Positions 1 to 9,864 of a stretch of DNA of 64,000 nucleotides are shown piece by piece. Origin of the DNA: Roseburia_C sp031555935 (lineage in GTDB: Bacteria > Bacillota > Clostridia > Lachnospirales > Lachnospiraceae); the NCBI GenBank assembly GCA_031555935.1, contig JAVBTX010000005.1:1-64000 (forward strand), given 5' to 3'. Below the pieces are notes generated by a model that was given only the letters and a program-made list of their open reading frames with translations, was not told where the DNA came from and ran no database searches. Numbering within the stretch: position 1 is the stretch's first letter; each line of letters begins with the position of its first letter. The position numbers and the translations under genes were made by a program.

Positions 1-118
1 TTTTTTTTCTTTTTTTTAATTGCCTGTACTATTTAAACAAATATTTAATATTTATTTTTTTTCCTATAATATTTTTTTGTTTTCAATAAATTTCTCCACG
101 GCACGGATAGGAGCAACA

Positions 119-1645
119 ATGAGCGATTACATACTGGAAATGAAGAATATTACAAAGGAATTCCCGGGTGTCAAGGCTTTGAATAACGTAAATTTTAAAG
201 TAAGACGCGGCGAAGTTCATTGTCTGGTAGGAGAGAACGGAGCTGGAAAGTCGACGCTGATGAAAGTGCTTTCGGGTGTTCACGGATTTGGAACATACAC
301 GGGCGACATTGTCTATAACAGTGAGGTTCAGAAATTTAAAACAATTGCTGATAGTGAGAGCAAAGGAATCGCAATTATATATCAGGAGCTGGCATTAATA
401 CCGGAACTCAGCCTCTATGAGAATGTTTATTTTGGCCATGAAATTACCCACGGTAGAGCAATTGATTGGAATCAGACAATTATAAAAGGAAAAGAGATGC
501 TGCAAAAAGTACGCCTGAATGTGGACCCATCCACTAAGGTAAAAGATTTAGGTGTCGGAAATCAGCAGTTAGTAGAAATTGCCAAAGCATTAAGTAAAGA
601 TGTAAAATTATTGATTTTAGATGAGCCGACAGCATCCTTAAATGAGGATGACAGTCAAAACCTCCTGGAGCTGATTCGTGAATTAAGAGACCAGGGTGTA
701 ACTTGTATTATGATTTCTCATAAGCTGAGAGAAATTACCGCAATTGCGGATACCATCACGGTACTGCGAGATGGCGCAACAATCTGTTCTCTGGATGCAA
801 AAACCCATGAGATAACAGAAGCAGAAATTATTAAACATATGGTTGGACGTGAAATTGATAACATTTATCCGAAAAGAGCGAAAAAAGAAATTGGTGATAT
901 TTGTTTAGAAATAAAAGACTGGACGGCACAAGACCCAGTCAAAGGTCGTGAAATCTTGCACCATGTTAATCTGAATGTCAGAAAAGGCGAGATTGTTGGA
1001 TTGCAGGGCTTGATGGGAGCTGGTAGAACCGAGTTGGCAATGAGCTTATTTGGCAATCCGACTGGTTATCATATCACCAGTGGACAGATATTGTTAAATG
1101 GTGATGAGAAGAAATTTAAAAATCCGAAAGCGGCGATTGATGCCGGTATTGCTTATGTAAGTGAGGACCGTAAAGGAAACGGTTTGGTATTGTTACAGGA
1201 TATCAAATATAACATATCAATTGCCAATTTGGAAGAACTTGAGCATGGACTGGCAATTGATGAGAACAAAGAGGTTCAGATTGCAACTGGCTACAAAGAG
1301 TCAATTAATATCAAAGCACCATCCATTGCCCAAAAGGTGGGAAATCTTAGTGGTGGAAATCAGCAGAAGGTGCAGTTGGCAAAATGGCTGTTTGCGAAGC
1401 CACAGGTATTAATTCTTGATGAACCGACCAGAGGAATCGACGTTGGTGCAAAATTTGAAATTTATTCGCTGATGAACAAGCTGGTTGAAGAGGGAATGAG
1501 TATTATCATGATATCTTCGGAATTGCCAGAGGTATTAGGTATGAGTGACAGACTGTACGTTATGTCAGAAGGTACTATCACCGGTGAACTTTCGGCAGAA
1601 GAGGCTGATGAACAAAAAGTAATGGCAATGGCCATTCAATCATAG
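119..1645 (+). CDS. mmsA: Sugar ABC importer ATP-binding protein (GguA/MmsA type)
   Basis: ATP-hydrolysing subunit (508 aa) of a monosaccharide importer, with two nucleotide-binding domains in one chain. The first domain (about residues 5-240) has Walker A GENGAGKST at 38-46 and Walker B LILDEPTAS. The second (about 265-500) has a degenerate P-loop GLMGAGRTE but an intact LSGGNQQK signature and LDEPTRGIDVGAK, the usual asymmetry of this family. I start it at the ATG at 119, which has AGGAG about 8 bases upstream. The frame stays open to position 20, but that part is very T-rich and has no ribosome site. The permease follows 10 bases downstream. A substrate-binding protein gene would be expected upstream, outside the window. 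Relatives carry xylose, arabinose or galactose; the actual sugar cannot be read here. Confidence 0.9.
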   Translation: MSDYILEMKNITKEFPGVKALNNVNFKVRRGEVHCLVGENGAGKSTLMKVLSGVHGFGTYTGDIVYNSEVQKFKTIADSESKGIAIIYQELALIPELSLYENVYFGHEITHGRAIDWNQTIIKGKEMLQKVRLNVDPSTKVKDLGVGNQQLVEIAKALSKDVKLLILDEPTASLNEDDSQNLLELIRELRDQGVTCIMISHKLREITAIADTITVLRDGATICSLDAKTHEITEAEIIKHMVGREIDNIYPKRAKKEIGDICLEIKDWTAQDPVKGREILHHVNLNVRKGEIVGLQGLMGAGRTELAMSLFGNPTGYHITSGQILLNGDEKKFKNPKAAIDAGIAYVSEDRKGNGLVLLQDIKYNISIANLEELEHGLAIDENKEVQIATGYKESINIKAPSIAQKVGNLSGGNQQKVQLAKWLFAKPQVLILDEPTRGIDVGAKFEIYSLMNKLVEEGMSIIMISSELPEVLGMSDRLYVMSEGTITGELSAEEADEQKVMAMAIQS

Positions 1646-1655
1646 GAGGTTAGTA

Positions 1656-2855
1656 ATGGATAACAAAGAAAATAAAGTCGGACTTACCAAAGAGGTAGGT
1701 GGATTGTTAAAAACAAATATCCGGGATTACATTATGTACATTGCACTGGTACTGATTATGGGATTTTTCACCTTTAAAACAAATGGTTCCTTTATCCAGG
1801 CACAGAACTTATCGAACTTGATTAATCAGGCGGGTTATGTAGCAATATTGGCAATTGGCATGACATTGATATTGATTATTAAACATATCGACTTGTCGGT
1901 TGGATTCGTCGCAGGTTTTAGCGGCGCAATTGCCGCAATCTTATTGACGAAGGTACAATTAAGCGTCTGGCTGGTAATTCCAATTGTCCTTTTGGTTGGT
2001 TTGGTGATTGGATTCTATCAGGGAACACTGGTAACCAGATTAGGGGTTCCGGCATTCGTAACCACCTTAGCAGGAATGTTTATCTTCCGCGGTTTGCTCA
2101 ACCTGACTTTGCAGAAAACAGGTACCATCATTGTTTCGGACCCAGTTTTTGTAGCATTATCCAATGGCTATATCCCAGATATCCCGGGGCTGGATATGAA
2201 GATTCATTTGTTAACATTTTTGATTGGTATCATTGCCGTTGCACTTGTAATTATGTCGCAGTTGAAAGCAAGAAAAAACAGATTGAAATACAACTTTAAA
2301 GTGGCATCAATGCCAGTATTTATCTTCTCATTGGTATTTATTTCAGCCATTATCATGGTAATAATTTTGGTCCTGGCAAGCTATCAAGGAATTCCTTGGA
2401 CCGCAGTGATCGTTGGTGTAGTATTAATCATTTACAATTATATGTTAAATAAAACCCGTCTGGGCCGTTACATCTATGGAATCGGCGGCAATGACCAGGC
2501 AGCTGAATTATCTGGTGTAGATGTAAAAAAAGTAACCTTATTTGCATTCTGTTCGATGAGTACCCTGGCAGCATTAGCCGGAATTTTATATACCTCCCGT
2601 CTGACCTCAGCAGCACCGGCGGCCGGAGTAGGCTTTGAGCTTGATGCAATCGCTTCCTCCTACATCGGCGGAACTGCAGTAAGCGGTGGTATAGGTAAAG
2701 TAACTAACACAATTATCGGTGCACTCGTAATCATGTCCTTAACGAATGGTATGAACCTGATGGGTGTTGACGTTTCTTATCAGTACATTGTCAAAGGATT
2801 GATTTTCATCGTTGCCGTGGCATTTGATGTTAGAACACGTTCCAAAAAACACTAA
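1656..2855 (+). CDS. mmsB: Sugar ABC importer permease (GguB/MmsB type)
   Basis: Integral membrane permease (399 aa) partnering the preceding ATPase. It has many hydrophobic segments and the RbsC/XylH-family signature ILIIKHIDLSVG at about residues 71-82, followed by LGVPAFVTTLAGMFIFRG. The length near 400 aa and the long inserted segment in the middle (about residues 190-260) fit the GguB/XylH branch better than the shorter RbsC branch of about 320 aa. The ribosome site AGGAGG overlaps the stop codon of the ATPase gene, so the two are co-transcribed and probably translationally coupled. A hairpin terminator closes the operon about 20 bases after the stop. Confidence 0.9.
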   Translation: MDNKENKVGLTKEVGGLLKTNIRDYIMYIALVLIMGFFTFKTNGSFIQAQNLSNLINQAGYVAILAIGMTLILIIKHIDLSVGFVAGFSGAIAAILLTKVQLSVWLVIPIVLLVGLVIGFYQGTLVTRLGVPAFVTTLAGMFIFRGLLNLTLQKTGTIIVSDPVFVALSNGYIPDIPGLDMKIHLLTFLIGIIAVALVIMSQLKARKNRLKYNFKVASMPVFIFSLVFISAIIMVIILVLASYQGIPWTAVIVGVVLIIYNYMLNKTRLGRYIYGIGGNDQAAELSGVDVKKVTLFAFCSMSTLAALAGILYTSRLTSAAPAAGVGFELDAIASSYIGGTAVSGGIGKVTNTIIGALVIMSLTNGMNLMGVDVSYQYIVKGLIFIVAVAFDVRTRSKKH

Positions 2856-2875
2856 AACAAAACAAATAAAAGCAC

Positions 2876-2910
2876 AAAAAGCATTGGTGGTCAAAACCAA
2901 TGCTTTTATT
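2876..2910 (+). terminator. Rho-independent terminator after the importer genes
   Basis: Stem GCATTGGT/ACCAATGC with a 7-base loop, flanked by AAAAA upstream and TTTTATTTTTAT downstream. Confidence 0.8.
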
Positions 2911-2982
2911 TTTATCTAAAATATTTTATAATTAGATGTAAAACATTTTAAAAGTGGTACATAAAGGACAAGGTGAGCGAAA

Positions 2983-4782
2983 ATGCAACTGCTAAAGAAA
3001 ACAAGTAAGTATTTTTTGAAATATATCCCAATCTATATTGTCTGCATTTTATTGGGACTAATGCGAATGGTAATTATGCTGGTCGAACCGCAGGTGATAT
3101 CATTAATGGTAGACCGGGTGATTGGTCCGGCCATGGGGCAGAAGCCGGTCAAAAATTCGAGTATCTTTAGCGGTTTTATTGAAGGGATACCAGACGAACA
3201 ATATATGAAGATTTTTGCTGTTCTGGTGTTAATTTTTATTGCGACAATGGTGCTCTATTTTGTAGCATTTTATTTGCGCTGGAATATTGCTCATTTGTAT
3301 GGTCTAAAGAGTGAAAATCAGATGCGGCAGGATGCTTTTCAAAAGATTAACCGTGAGGGAAACAAGATTCTTTCGAAATATACCAGTGGTGAATTAATCA
3401 CCATCTCCGGGACTGACCCGGCACGTATCAAAGATTTTTATATGGCGACTATACCGTTTATGATTGACTGCATTTTTTATATTGTCACGGCGGCTTGCTT
3501 TTTGGCTTATATCAGTCGGATTCTGCTTATTTTCCCGCTCTTAATTGGGGTCGTTTATATTCTTCTGACCAAGCGCTATATTAAGCAGATGGGTCGCTAT
3601 TATGGCGAGCTGTGGGAGAAAAATACCGCCTTAAATACACTTGTGCAGGAAAGCATCTATGGCGTTCGGATTATCAAATCGGCCGCCAAGGAGAAATATT
3701 TTAGTAAAAAATTTAACGAAGCAAATGGAAATTTAAAGGATTTCTATTATCGCTTTGGTGACTTTGGCGCAAAATATGAGGCTATTTATTCAACAGTACA
3801 GTCGATTTTCTATGTAGTCTGTATGGCGGTGGGGATTGTGCTGGCAGTTAATTTGAAGATGACCAGTGGTGAATTTGTCAGCTTTTTGGCCTACCTGCTA
3901 ACAATCTCCTGGCAGTTTATTTCGATTAACTTTATTTTGGGTGACATTCAGGATGAAATCGTCAGCGGTAAGCGTTTTTTTGAATTTATGGAGCTGCCAA
4001 AATGTCAAAAGCTGGAGTTTGGCGAACAGGTTTTAGCTGGCGAACCTTCGATTGAGGTGGTGAATCTGACCATAAAGAAAGACGAGCATAACGTCTTAGA
4101 GGAGATTAATATTTCGCTTCCATATGGCAAGAAAATTGGTATTATGGGTAATTCTGGGAGTGGCAAATCAGTCCTTTTAAAAACGCTGCAAGGATTGACT
4201 GACTATGAAGAAGGACAGATACTGATAAATGGGGCAGAAATGCATACCTATACCGAGGATTCTGTGGGCCAGATTTACAGCTATGCAATGCAGAATGTTT
4301 TTCTTTTTTCAAATACAATTGCCTCCAATATTGCCTATTACAATCCCCAGACGAGTCAGGAGCGGATTGCCGAATGTGCGAAGGCGGCTTGCGCCAATGA
4401 ATTTATTGAACGGATGTCGGGCGGATATGAGGCGATTATTGGTGAAAAGGGCTTTGGCTTATCCGGTGGGCAAAAGCAGCGCATTGCCATTGCGAGAGCA
4501 TTATGCAAGAATGCACCGGTGTTGATTCTGGATGATTGTACCAGTGCCTTAGATGCCGAAACCGAGCATCAGGCATTTGCTCATATCAGCAAATTTTACG
4601 CTGGCCGGACGCAGTTGATTGCGACCCATCGCGCTTACGCCGTTGTGGATGCAGATGAGATTCTCTTTATGGAGCAGGGGCGTATTGTCGAGCGGGGGAC
4701 TCATCAGGAGCTGTTAGAATTGAATGGAAAATATGCGGCTATTTATCGGCGGCAGAGTGGAGAGGTGGTAGCAAATGGCTAA
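2983..4782 (+). CDS. ABC exporter half-transporter with degenerate catalytic site
   Basis: Membrane-fused ABC half-transporter (599 aa). The N-terminal transmembrane region spans about residues 15-330 and the nucleotide-binding domain about 350-590. Walker A is GNSGSGKS near residue 388 and the signature is LSGGQKQR near 492. Walker B reads LILDDCTSALD, so the catalytic glutamate is an aspartate; the H-loop is IATHR. In heterodimeric exporters such as BmrCD or TM287/288, one partner carries such a degenerate site and the other the canonical glutamate. The next gene overlaps this one by 8 bases and supplies a canonical LILDEA site, so the two should form one heterodimer. The substrate is unknown; drugs, peptides or lipids are all possible. 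Confidence 0.88.
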   Translation: MQLLKKTSKYFLKYIPIYIVCILLGLMRMVIMLVEPQVISLMVDRVIGPAMGQKPVKNSSIFSGFIEGIPDEQYMKIFAVLVLIFIATMVLYFVAFYLRWNIAHLYGLKSENQMRQDAFQKINREGNKILSKYTSGELITISGTDPARIKDFYMATIPFMIDCIFYIVTAACFLAYISRILLIFPLLIGVVYILLTKRYIKQMGRYYGELWEKNTALNTLVQESIYGVRIIKSAAKEKYFSKKFNEANGNLKDFYYRFGDFGAKYEAIYSTVQSIFYVVCMAVGIVLAVNLKMTSGEFVSFLAYLLTISWQFISINFILGDIQDEIVSGKRFFEFMELPKCQKLEFGEQVLAGEPSIEVVNLTIKKDEHNVLEEINISLPYGKKIGIMGNSGSGKSVLLKTLQGLTDYEEGQILINGAEMHTYTEDSVGQIYSYAMQNVFLFSNTIASNIAYYNPQTSQERIAECAKAACANEFIERMSGGYEAIIGEKGFGLSGGQKQRIAIARALCKNAPVLILDDCTSALDAETEHQAFAHISKFYAGRTQLIATHRAYAVVDADEILFMEQGRIVERGTHQELLELNGKYAAIYRRQSGEVVANG

Positions 4783-6583
4783 GAATTTATACTATGAAGA
4801 TGAAGCAATTGAAACTCATTTTAACAAAGAAATGCTGACCTGGTTATTTTCCTATGTCAAACGTCATCGGAAAAAATATCTGACCGTATTGCTGGTGCTA
4901 ATCGCGGCAGCTATACTTGCACTGTTGCCAGCCGCATTGAACATGCAGATTATCAACCGGGTGCTGCCCAAGAATGGGGTGGCTGGGACTGGCGATATGA
5001 CGGCGGCAATTGTAATTTTGACCATTTGTGCCGGTGTGTTTATCGGGACAACAATCACGTCATATTTTAGTGTGAAGCTATCAAATCGAATGGGAAATGA
5101 TATCATTTATGAAATCAGGCAGCAACTGTATGATAAATTGATGGGGCTGGGGTTTGATTATTTCGATGGTCAGCCAACCGGAAAAATACTCGTTCGAATT
5201 ACCAACTATACCGATGAAATTGCACATATTTTTATCAATCATCTGACCGAGCTGCTCGTGCAATCGGGAACGATGGTCATTACGTTTCTGGTAGTGCTCT
5301 TGATTGATTACCGGTTAGCCGAGGTGATTTTTGTTTCAATGGCAATCTTGAGTGTGATTATTTTTAAGCTGTCAAAGGTTCTGCAAAAAAGAGCGGAAAA
5401 CGATAAAAATAAAAATAGCAACCGAACGGCCTTTGTCGCAGAGTCGATTAATGGCTTGTCGGTGGTAAAAGCATTTAACCGAGAGCAGTTAAACGGCGAA
5501 ATTCATCAGGAACTATGTGACCAGTATACGCAGGCGTTTCTGTTCACCACCAGAGTTCGAGAAGCATTTTTTCCGTTGGCCAATGGAATTATCCGCATTG
5601 TCTGTGTCATTCTAATCTATGGTGTGTCACTGTTGATTTTGCAGTCAGATACGGCGCGCGTATTGACGTTAGGGGCGCTGGTAAGTGTAACGACCTATAT
5701 GCAAATATTTTCGGAGGCGGTGTTTGCTATATGTCAGCGCTTACAAAATATTTCAACACTGACTACAAACCTGGAGCGAATTTATGATACGCTGGCAGCC
5801 GAAGAAAACGTTAAGGATGGACCGGATAGCTATCCTTTGCCAGAGATAAAGGGAGATGTTGTGTTTGAGGATGTGAGCTTTTCATATGATGGCAATGAGA
5901 ATATCTTAGAACACTTTGATTTGCACATCCATCCGGGTGAGACGGTCGCTTTGATTGGTGCTACCGGTGCGGGAAAGACAACAATTGTAAATTTATTAAA
6001 CCGTTTTTATGATGTACAGTCGGGTCGAATTCTAATTGATGGACACGATTTGCGGGAAGTAACGATATCCTCACTGCGAAGTCAGATTGGGGTGATGATG
6101 CAGGATAGTTTTTTATTTGGTGAAACGGTATTGGAAAATATTCGTTTTGCCAGACCAGAGGCAACGGATGAGGAATGCAAAGAGGCGGCCCGCAGAGCCT
6201 GCGCCGAAAGATTTATTTTAAATCTGCCGGACGGTTATGAGACGGTGATTGGTGAAAATACTGAAATGCTTTCAGGCGGAGAGCGGCAGATGCTGTCTTT
6301 TGCAAGGCTGATATTGGCTAATCCGCGATTAATTATTTTAGATGAAGCTACAAGTAATGTGGACAGTGAAACAGAACAAAAAATGCAGCAGGCAATGAAA
6401 AAGGAGTTGGAAAATCGCACCAGTTTTGTCATCGCACATCGTTTATCGACAATTCAGGAAGCGGATTTAATTTTGTATATTGATGGGAAAAACATTGCCG
6501 AGATGGGGACACATCACGAATTAATGGCAAAGCAAGGCAAATACTATCAATTGCATGTACAAAAGGTTGAGAAAGTGGTATAA
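4775..6583 (+). CDS. ABC exporter half-transporter with canonical catalytic site
   Basis: Second half (602 aa) of the putative heterodimeric exporter. Transmembrane segments lie within about residues 35-335 and the ATPase domain at about 355-600. Walker A is GATGAGKTT near residue 394, the signature LSGGERQ near 498, Walker B LIILDEATSNVD near 520 and the H-loop IAHRLST. It begins inside the 3' end of the preceding gene, 8 bases before that gene ends, and its ribosome site GGAGAGGTGG lies within the upstream coding sequence. No regulator or peptide precursor lies next to it. Only 52 bases separate it from echA, without a visible terminator, so read-through into the hydrogenase operon is possible. 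Confidence 0.88.
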   Translation: MAKNLYYEDEAIETHFNKEMLTWLFSYVKRHRKKYLTVLLVLIAAAILALLPAALNMQIINRVLPKNGVAGTGDMTAAIVILTICAGVFIGTTITSYFSVKLSNRMGNDIIYEIRQQLYDKLMGLGFDYFDGQPTGKILVRITNYTDEIAHIFINHLTELLVQSGTMVITFLVVLLIDYRLAEVIFVSMAILSVIIFKLSKVLQKRAENDKNKNSNRTAFVAESINGLSVVKAFNREQLNGEIHQELCDQYTQAFLFTTRVREAFFPLANGIIRIVCVILIYGVSLLILQSDTARVLTLGALVSVTTYMQIFSEAVFAICQRLQNISTLTTNLERIYDTLAAEENVKDGPDSYPLPEIKGDVVFEDVSFSYDGNENILEHFDLHIHPGETVALIGATGAGKTTIVNLLNRFYDVQSGRILIDGHDLREVTISSLRSQIGVMMQDSFLFGETVLENIRFARPEATDEECKEAARRACAERFILNLPDGYETVIGENTEMLSGGERQMLSFARLILANPRLIILDEATSNVDSETEQKMQQAMKKELENRTSFVIAHRLSTIQEADLILYIDGKNIAEMGTHHELMAKQGKYYQLHVQKVEKVV

Positions 6584-6635
6584 CATACTAGGGGGGATTT
6601 TGGTTTTCGAAATTAACGTAGGAGGAATTTATGAA

Positions 6636-8546
6636 ATGGAGAACCTTGTAACACTTTTAATTTGTCTGCCATTTGTAATGGCGTTGATACTGTGGCTGAT
6701 TAAGAATGAAAAAGTCCGAAAGTATGTGGTATTCACTTTTGGGATAACGCTTGCAGTTTTGGCAATCATTGTTGCTACGGCGTGGTTTCAAGTTGGAAAA
6801 ACAATGATGTTTGATTTGCCGAGAATTGAGCTGTTTAATAAGATTGTTATTTTTTCAGACTTTGTGCTGATGTTTTTTATTGTCTATCAAGGTGTGAAGC
6901 ATAAAAGATATGCGCTTTGTTTATTATCAGCAATACAGACGTTGCCGCTGACTTATGTGGAGCTGTTTGGACCACAGCTTCCAGAGACACCGCATATTCG
7001 TCTTGACTGGCTGTCGATGATTATGATTCTGATTATTGGCGTAATTGGCGTCGCCGTGGGAATTTATGCAGTTGGTTACATGAAAGGATTTTGTGCCCAC
7101 CATAGTGAATTTAGAGACAGACGGAGATTTTTCTTTGCTGTTATTTTTATGTTCTATGGAGCCATGTTTGGTCTGGTTTTAACGATGAACGTAATTTGGC
7201 TATGTGTGTTCTGGGAAATCACGAGTCTATGCTCATTCTTGTTGATTGGCTATACGAAAACAGAGGAGGCCATCAACAATTCGTTCCGCGCACTGTGGAT
7301 GAATGTGCTTGGTGGAACAGGAATTTCGTTTGCTGCGATTTATTTTATCTACATGGAGGGAACTTTAAGTCTCTTTGAAATAACGGCATTGGGTGATCAG
7401 GGTATTGGTCTGGTGGCAATTGCCCTGTTGGCATTTGCGGCCTTGGTAAAATCCGGGCAGTTTCCATTTTCAACCTGGGTGCTGGGGGCGATGGTTGCGC
7501 CAACCCCATCTTCGGCATTGTTGCATAGTGCCACGATGGTAAAAGCCGGAGTCTATTTGTTACTGCGAATTTCCACGGCAATGAGTGGCAATTATGTCGG
7601 TCAGATGGTTTCGCTTATTGGTGCATTTTCATTTCTGATGGCGTCGGTAATTGCAATTTCAACCAGTCATGCGAAAAAGGTATTGGCTTATTCCACGATA
7701 TCAAATCTGGGTCTGATTACAGCATGTGCCGGGGCCGGATATGAAGAGACCGTTTGGGCAGCCATTTTCTTGCTGATATTCCATGCGGTGTCGAAATCGA
7801 TGTTATTCCAGTGCGTTGGTGCCATTGAGAATAATACCGGAAGTAAAAATATTGACAATATGGAAGGGCTGGCAATTCGCTATCCGAAGCTGGCATTTAT
7901 CCTGATGGTTGGAATCGCCGGAATGTTTTTAGCCCCATTTGGAATGCTTATTTCAAAATGGGCGGCACTGAAAGCCTTTGTGATGGCACCAGATGCAATG
8001 ATGATTTTATTTATTGCTTTCGGCAGTGCGACAACGATGTTCTATTGGACAAAATGGCTGGCCAAAATATTGGGCTCCACCCATGAAAAAGAAAAGAAGG
8101 ATATTACGAGACGAAGTGAATATGCTTCGATGTATTTTCATGCATTTCTGCTGATTGTATTGTGTGTTGGTTTCCCATTAATCTCCAGACATGTAATTGA
8201 GCCGATGATGGACTATATGTATGGTGTGACGGGGGCAGTTATTTCGGAGGGCAATATGGTTATCATGGTGATTATGATTTTGGCGTTATTTATTGTCCCA
8301 TCCTTCAACTATTTATGGACCAGAAAGATTAAGGATAAAACAGTTCTTACCTATATGGGTGGTGCAAATGCTGGAGATAATAAGCATTTTATTGATTCCT
8401 ATGGGGACGAGCGTGAGCTTCATGTTTCGAACTGGTATATGATGGATTGGTTTGGCGAGCAGAAGCTTTTGAAACCGTCAATCTGGTTTTCCTCCGTTAT
8501 CCTGGTTATCTTTTTATGCGTTATTATAGGAGGTGCAGTAAGATGA
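6636..8546 (+). CDS. echA: Ech-type hydrogenase membrane subunit EchA (NuoL/HyfB-like)
   Basis: Large ion-translocating membrane subunit (636 aa) of an energy-converting group 4 [NiFe] hydrogenase, related to NuoL/MrpA antiporter subunits. It is hydrophobic almost throughout. It contains the hallmark block with KSGQFPFSTWVLGAM followed by APTPSSALLHSATMVKAG near the middle, and HAVSKSMLFQ further on, which carry the lysine and histidine residues of the proton channel in this superfamily. The start is the ATG at 6636, with GGAGGA about 9 bases upstream; an in-frame ATG at 6555 lies inside the exporter gene and has no such site. The gene overlaps echB by 4 bases (ATGA). Confidence 0.9.
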   Translation: MENLVTLLICLPFVMALILWLIKNEKVRKYVVFTFGITLAVLAIIVATAWFQVGKTMMFDLPRIELFNKIVIFSDFVLMFFIVYQGVKHKRYALCLLSAIQTLPLTYVELFGPQLPETPHIRLDWLSMIMILIIGVIGVAVGIYAVGYMKGFCAHHSEFRDRRRFFFAVIFMFYGAMFGLVLTMNVIWLCVFWEITSLCSFLLIGYTKTEEAINNSFRALWMNVLGGTGISFAAIYFIYMEGTLSLFEITALGDQGIGLVAIALLAFAALVKSGQFPFSTWVLGAMVAPTPSSALLHSATMVKAGVYLLLRISTAMSGNYVGQMVSLIGAFSFLMASVIAISTSHAKKVLAYSTISNLGLITACAGAGYEETVWAAIFLLIFHAVSKSMLFQCVGAIENNTGSKNIDNMEGLAIRYPKLAFILMVGIAGMFLAPFGMLISKWAALKAFVMAPDAMMILFIAFGSATTMFYWTKWLAKILGSTHEKEKKDITRRSEYASMYFHAFLLIVLCVGFPLISRHVIEPMMDYMYGVTGAVISEGNMVIMVIMILALFIVPSFNYLWTRKIKDKTVLTYMGGANAGDNKHFIDSYGDERELHVSNWYMMDWFGEQKLLKPSIWFSSVILVIFLCVIIGGAVR

Positions 8547-9421
8547 TGGAAAAGTATCTGATACGCATTTTGATGATGGTCATATTTGTGGTTTTGGCAC
8601 CTGTTCTTGGTGGTTTGTTAGATGGCATTGACCGTAAGATTTCCGCCCGGATGCAAGGACGAAAGGGACCGTCCATCTTACAGCCGTTTTATGATGTGAA
8701 GAAATTGATGAATAAGCAGTTGCTTTCTTTTAACCGCTTTCAGTTGCTGATGATTATGACCTATATGGTATTCGTCGTATTTTCCGGAGCGTTATTCTTT
8801 GGCGGGTGTGATATGCTGTTGTGTTTATTTTCTTTATCAACTGCGGAAATGTTTTTGATTCTGGCAGCAGCATCTACCCATTCACCGTTTAGTACCATTG
8901 GAGCACAGCGTGAGATGGTGCAGATGATGGCATATGAGCCAATGCTGTTATTAACTGCAGTTGGATTTTATTTAGCCTCTGGCAGCTTTAATGTTATGGA
9001 TGTGTTGCAGATGAAATATCCGGCAGTTATTTATATTCCTGGCTTCTTCCTCGGATTTATCTTTATTTTGACGATAAAGTTCCGCAAGTCACCATTTGAT
9101 ATTAGTACCTCACACCATGCTCACCAGGAAGTAGTCAAAGGACTGACGACGGAGATGTGTGGAATTGAATATGCGGCAACGACGGTCGCGGAATGGTATG
9201 AAAATGTATTTTTGCTGGCCATTGTCGGAGCATTTTTTGTTACCAGCAATCCGTGGAGTTATCTTGGTGCAGTGGTAGTCGTGTTACTTGTTTATTTTGT
9301 GGAGATATTAATTGATAATACCTCAGCTCGTGTAAGCTGGCAGATGATGTTAAAATCGGCTTGGGGTGTTACTGTTATTACTGCTGGATTAAATTTGCTC
9401 ATCTTGCAGATGATACGATAG
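8543..9421 (+). CDS. echB: Ech-type hydrogenase membrane subunit EchB (NuoH-like)
   Basis: Membrane subunit (292 aa) homologous to NuoH/HycD, which anchors the soluble hydrogenase module to the antiporter-like subunit. Visible family features are GRKGPSILQPFYDVKKL at about residues 36-52 and the block SPFDISTSHHAHQEVVKG, matching the charged loop that contacts the catalytic subunits. Two ATG codons stand in tandem at 8543 and 8546; the first overlaps the echA stop as ATGA, and AGGAGG lies about 8 bases upstream at the end of echA. echC follows after 14 bases. Confidence 0.9.
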   Translation: MMEKYLIRILMMVIFVVLAPVLGGLLDGIDRKISARMQGRKGPSILQPFYDVKKLMNKQLLSFNRFQLLMIMTYMVFVVFSGALFFGGCDMLLCLFSLSTAEMFLILAAASTHSPFSTIGAQREMVQMMAYEPMLLLTAVGFYLASGSFNVMDVLQMKYPAVIYIPGFFLGFIFILTIKFRKSPFDISTSHHAHQEVVKGLTTEMCGIEYAATTVAEWYENVFLLAIVGAFFVTSNPWSYLGAVVVVLLVYFVEILIDNTSARVSWQMMLKSAWGVTVITAGLNLLILQMIR

Positions 9422-9435
9422 AAAGGAAAGTTACG

Positions 9436-9861
9436 ATGAAGAGTATGCATAAATCACCGTGGATGATTCATTATGATGGTTCGAGCTGTAATGGCTGTGA
9501 TATCGAGGTGTTGGCTTGCACGACGCCGGTCTATGATGTGGAACGTTTTGGGGTAATTAATACCGGCAATCCACTTCATGCTGATATTCTGCTAATCACA
9601 GGCGGTGTGAATAGTCAAAATGAATCTGTGATCAAACAAATATATTCTCAGATGCCACATCCCAAGGTTGTGATTGCAGTGGGTACTTGTGCTTGTACCG
9701 GTGGGATTTTTAAGGAGTGCTATAATATTAAGGGTGGCGTTGATACAACGATTCCGGTTGATATTTATGTGCCGGGATGTGCCGCTAGACCGCAGTCGAT
9801 TATCGATGGGGTGGTCAAGGGAGTTGCATTATTCCAACAAAAACATGAGGAAAGGGGTTAA
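9436..9861 (+). CDS. echC: Ech-type hydrogenase small subunit EchC (NuoB-like)
   Basis: Small subunit (141 aa) that carries the proximal [4Fe-4S] cluster next to the NiFe site, homologous to NuoB. Likely ligands are C18 and C21 (SSCNGCD), C85 (GTCACTGG) and C115 (PGCAARP), the four-cysteine pattern of this family. The ATG at 9436 follows GAAAGGAAAG; an open extension upstream to 9361 runs inside echB and is discarded. It is co-directional and closely packed between echB and echD. Confidence 0.92.
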   Translation: MKSMHKSPWMIHYDGSSCNGCDIEVLACTTPVYDVERFGVINTGNPLHADILLITGGVNSQNESVIKQIYSQMPHPKVVIAVGTCACTGGIFKECYNIKGGVDTTIPVDIYVPGCAARPQSIIDGVVKGVALFQQKHEERG

Positions 9862-9864
9862 TTC

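Noticed and set aside
20..118. N-terminal extension of the first ATPase gene
   Set aside because: The frame is open but the DNA is a T-rich tract, encodes hydrophobic residues unlike any ABC ATPase start, and has no ribosome site; the ATG at 119 has one.
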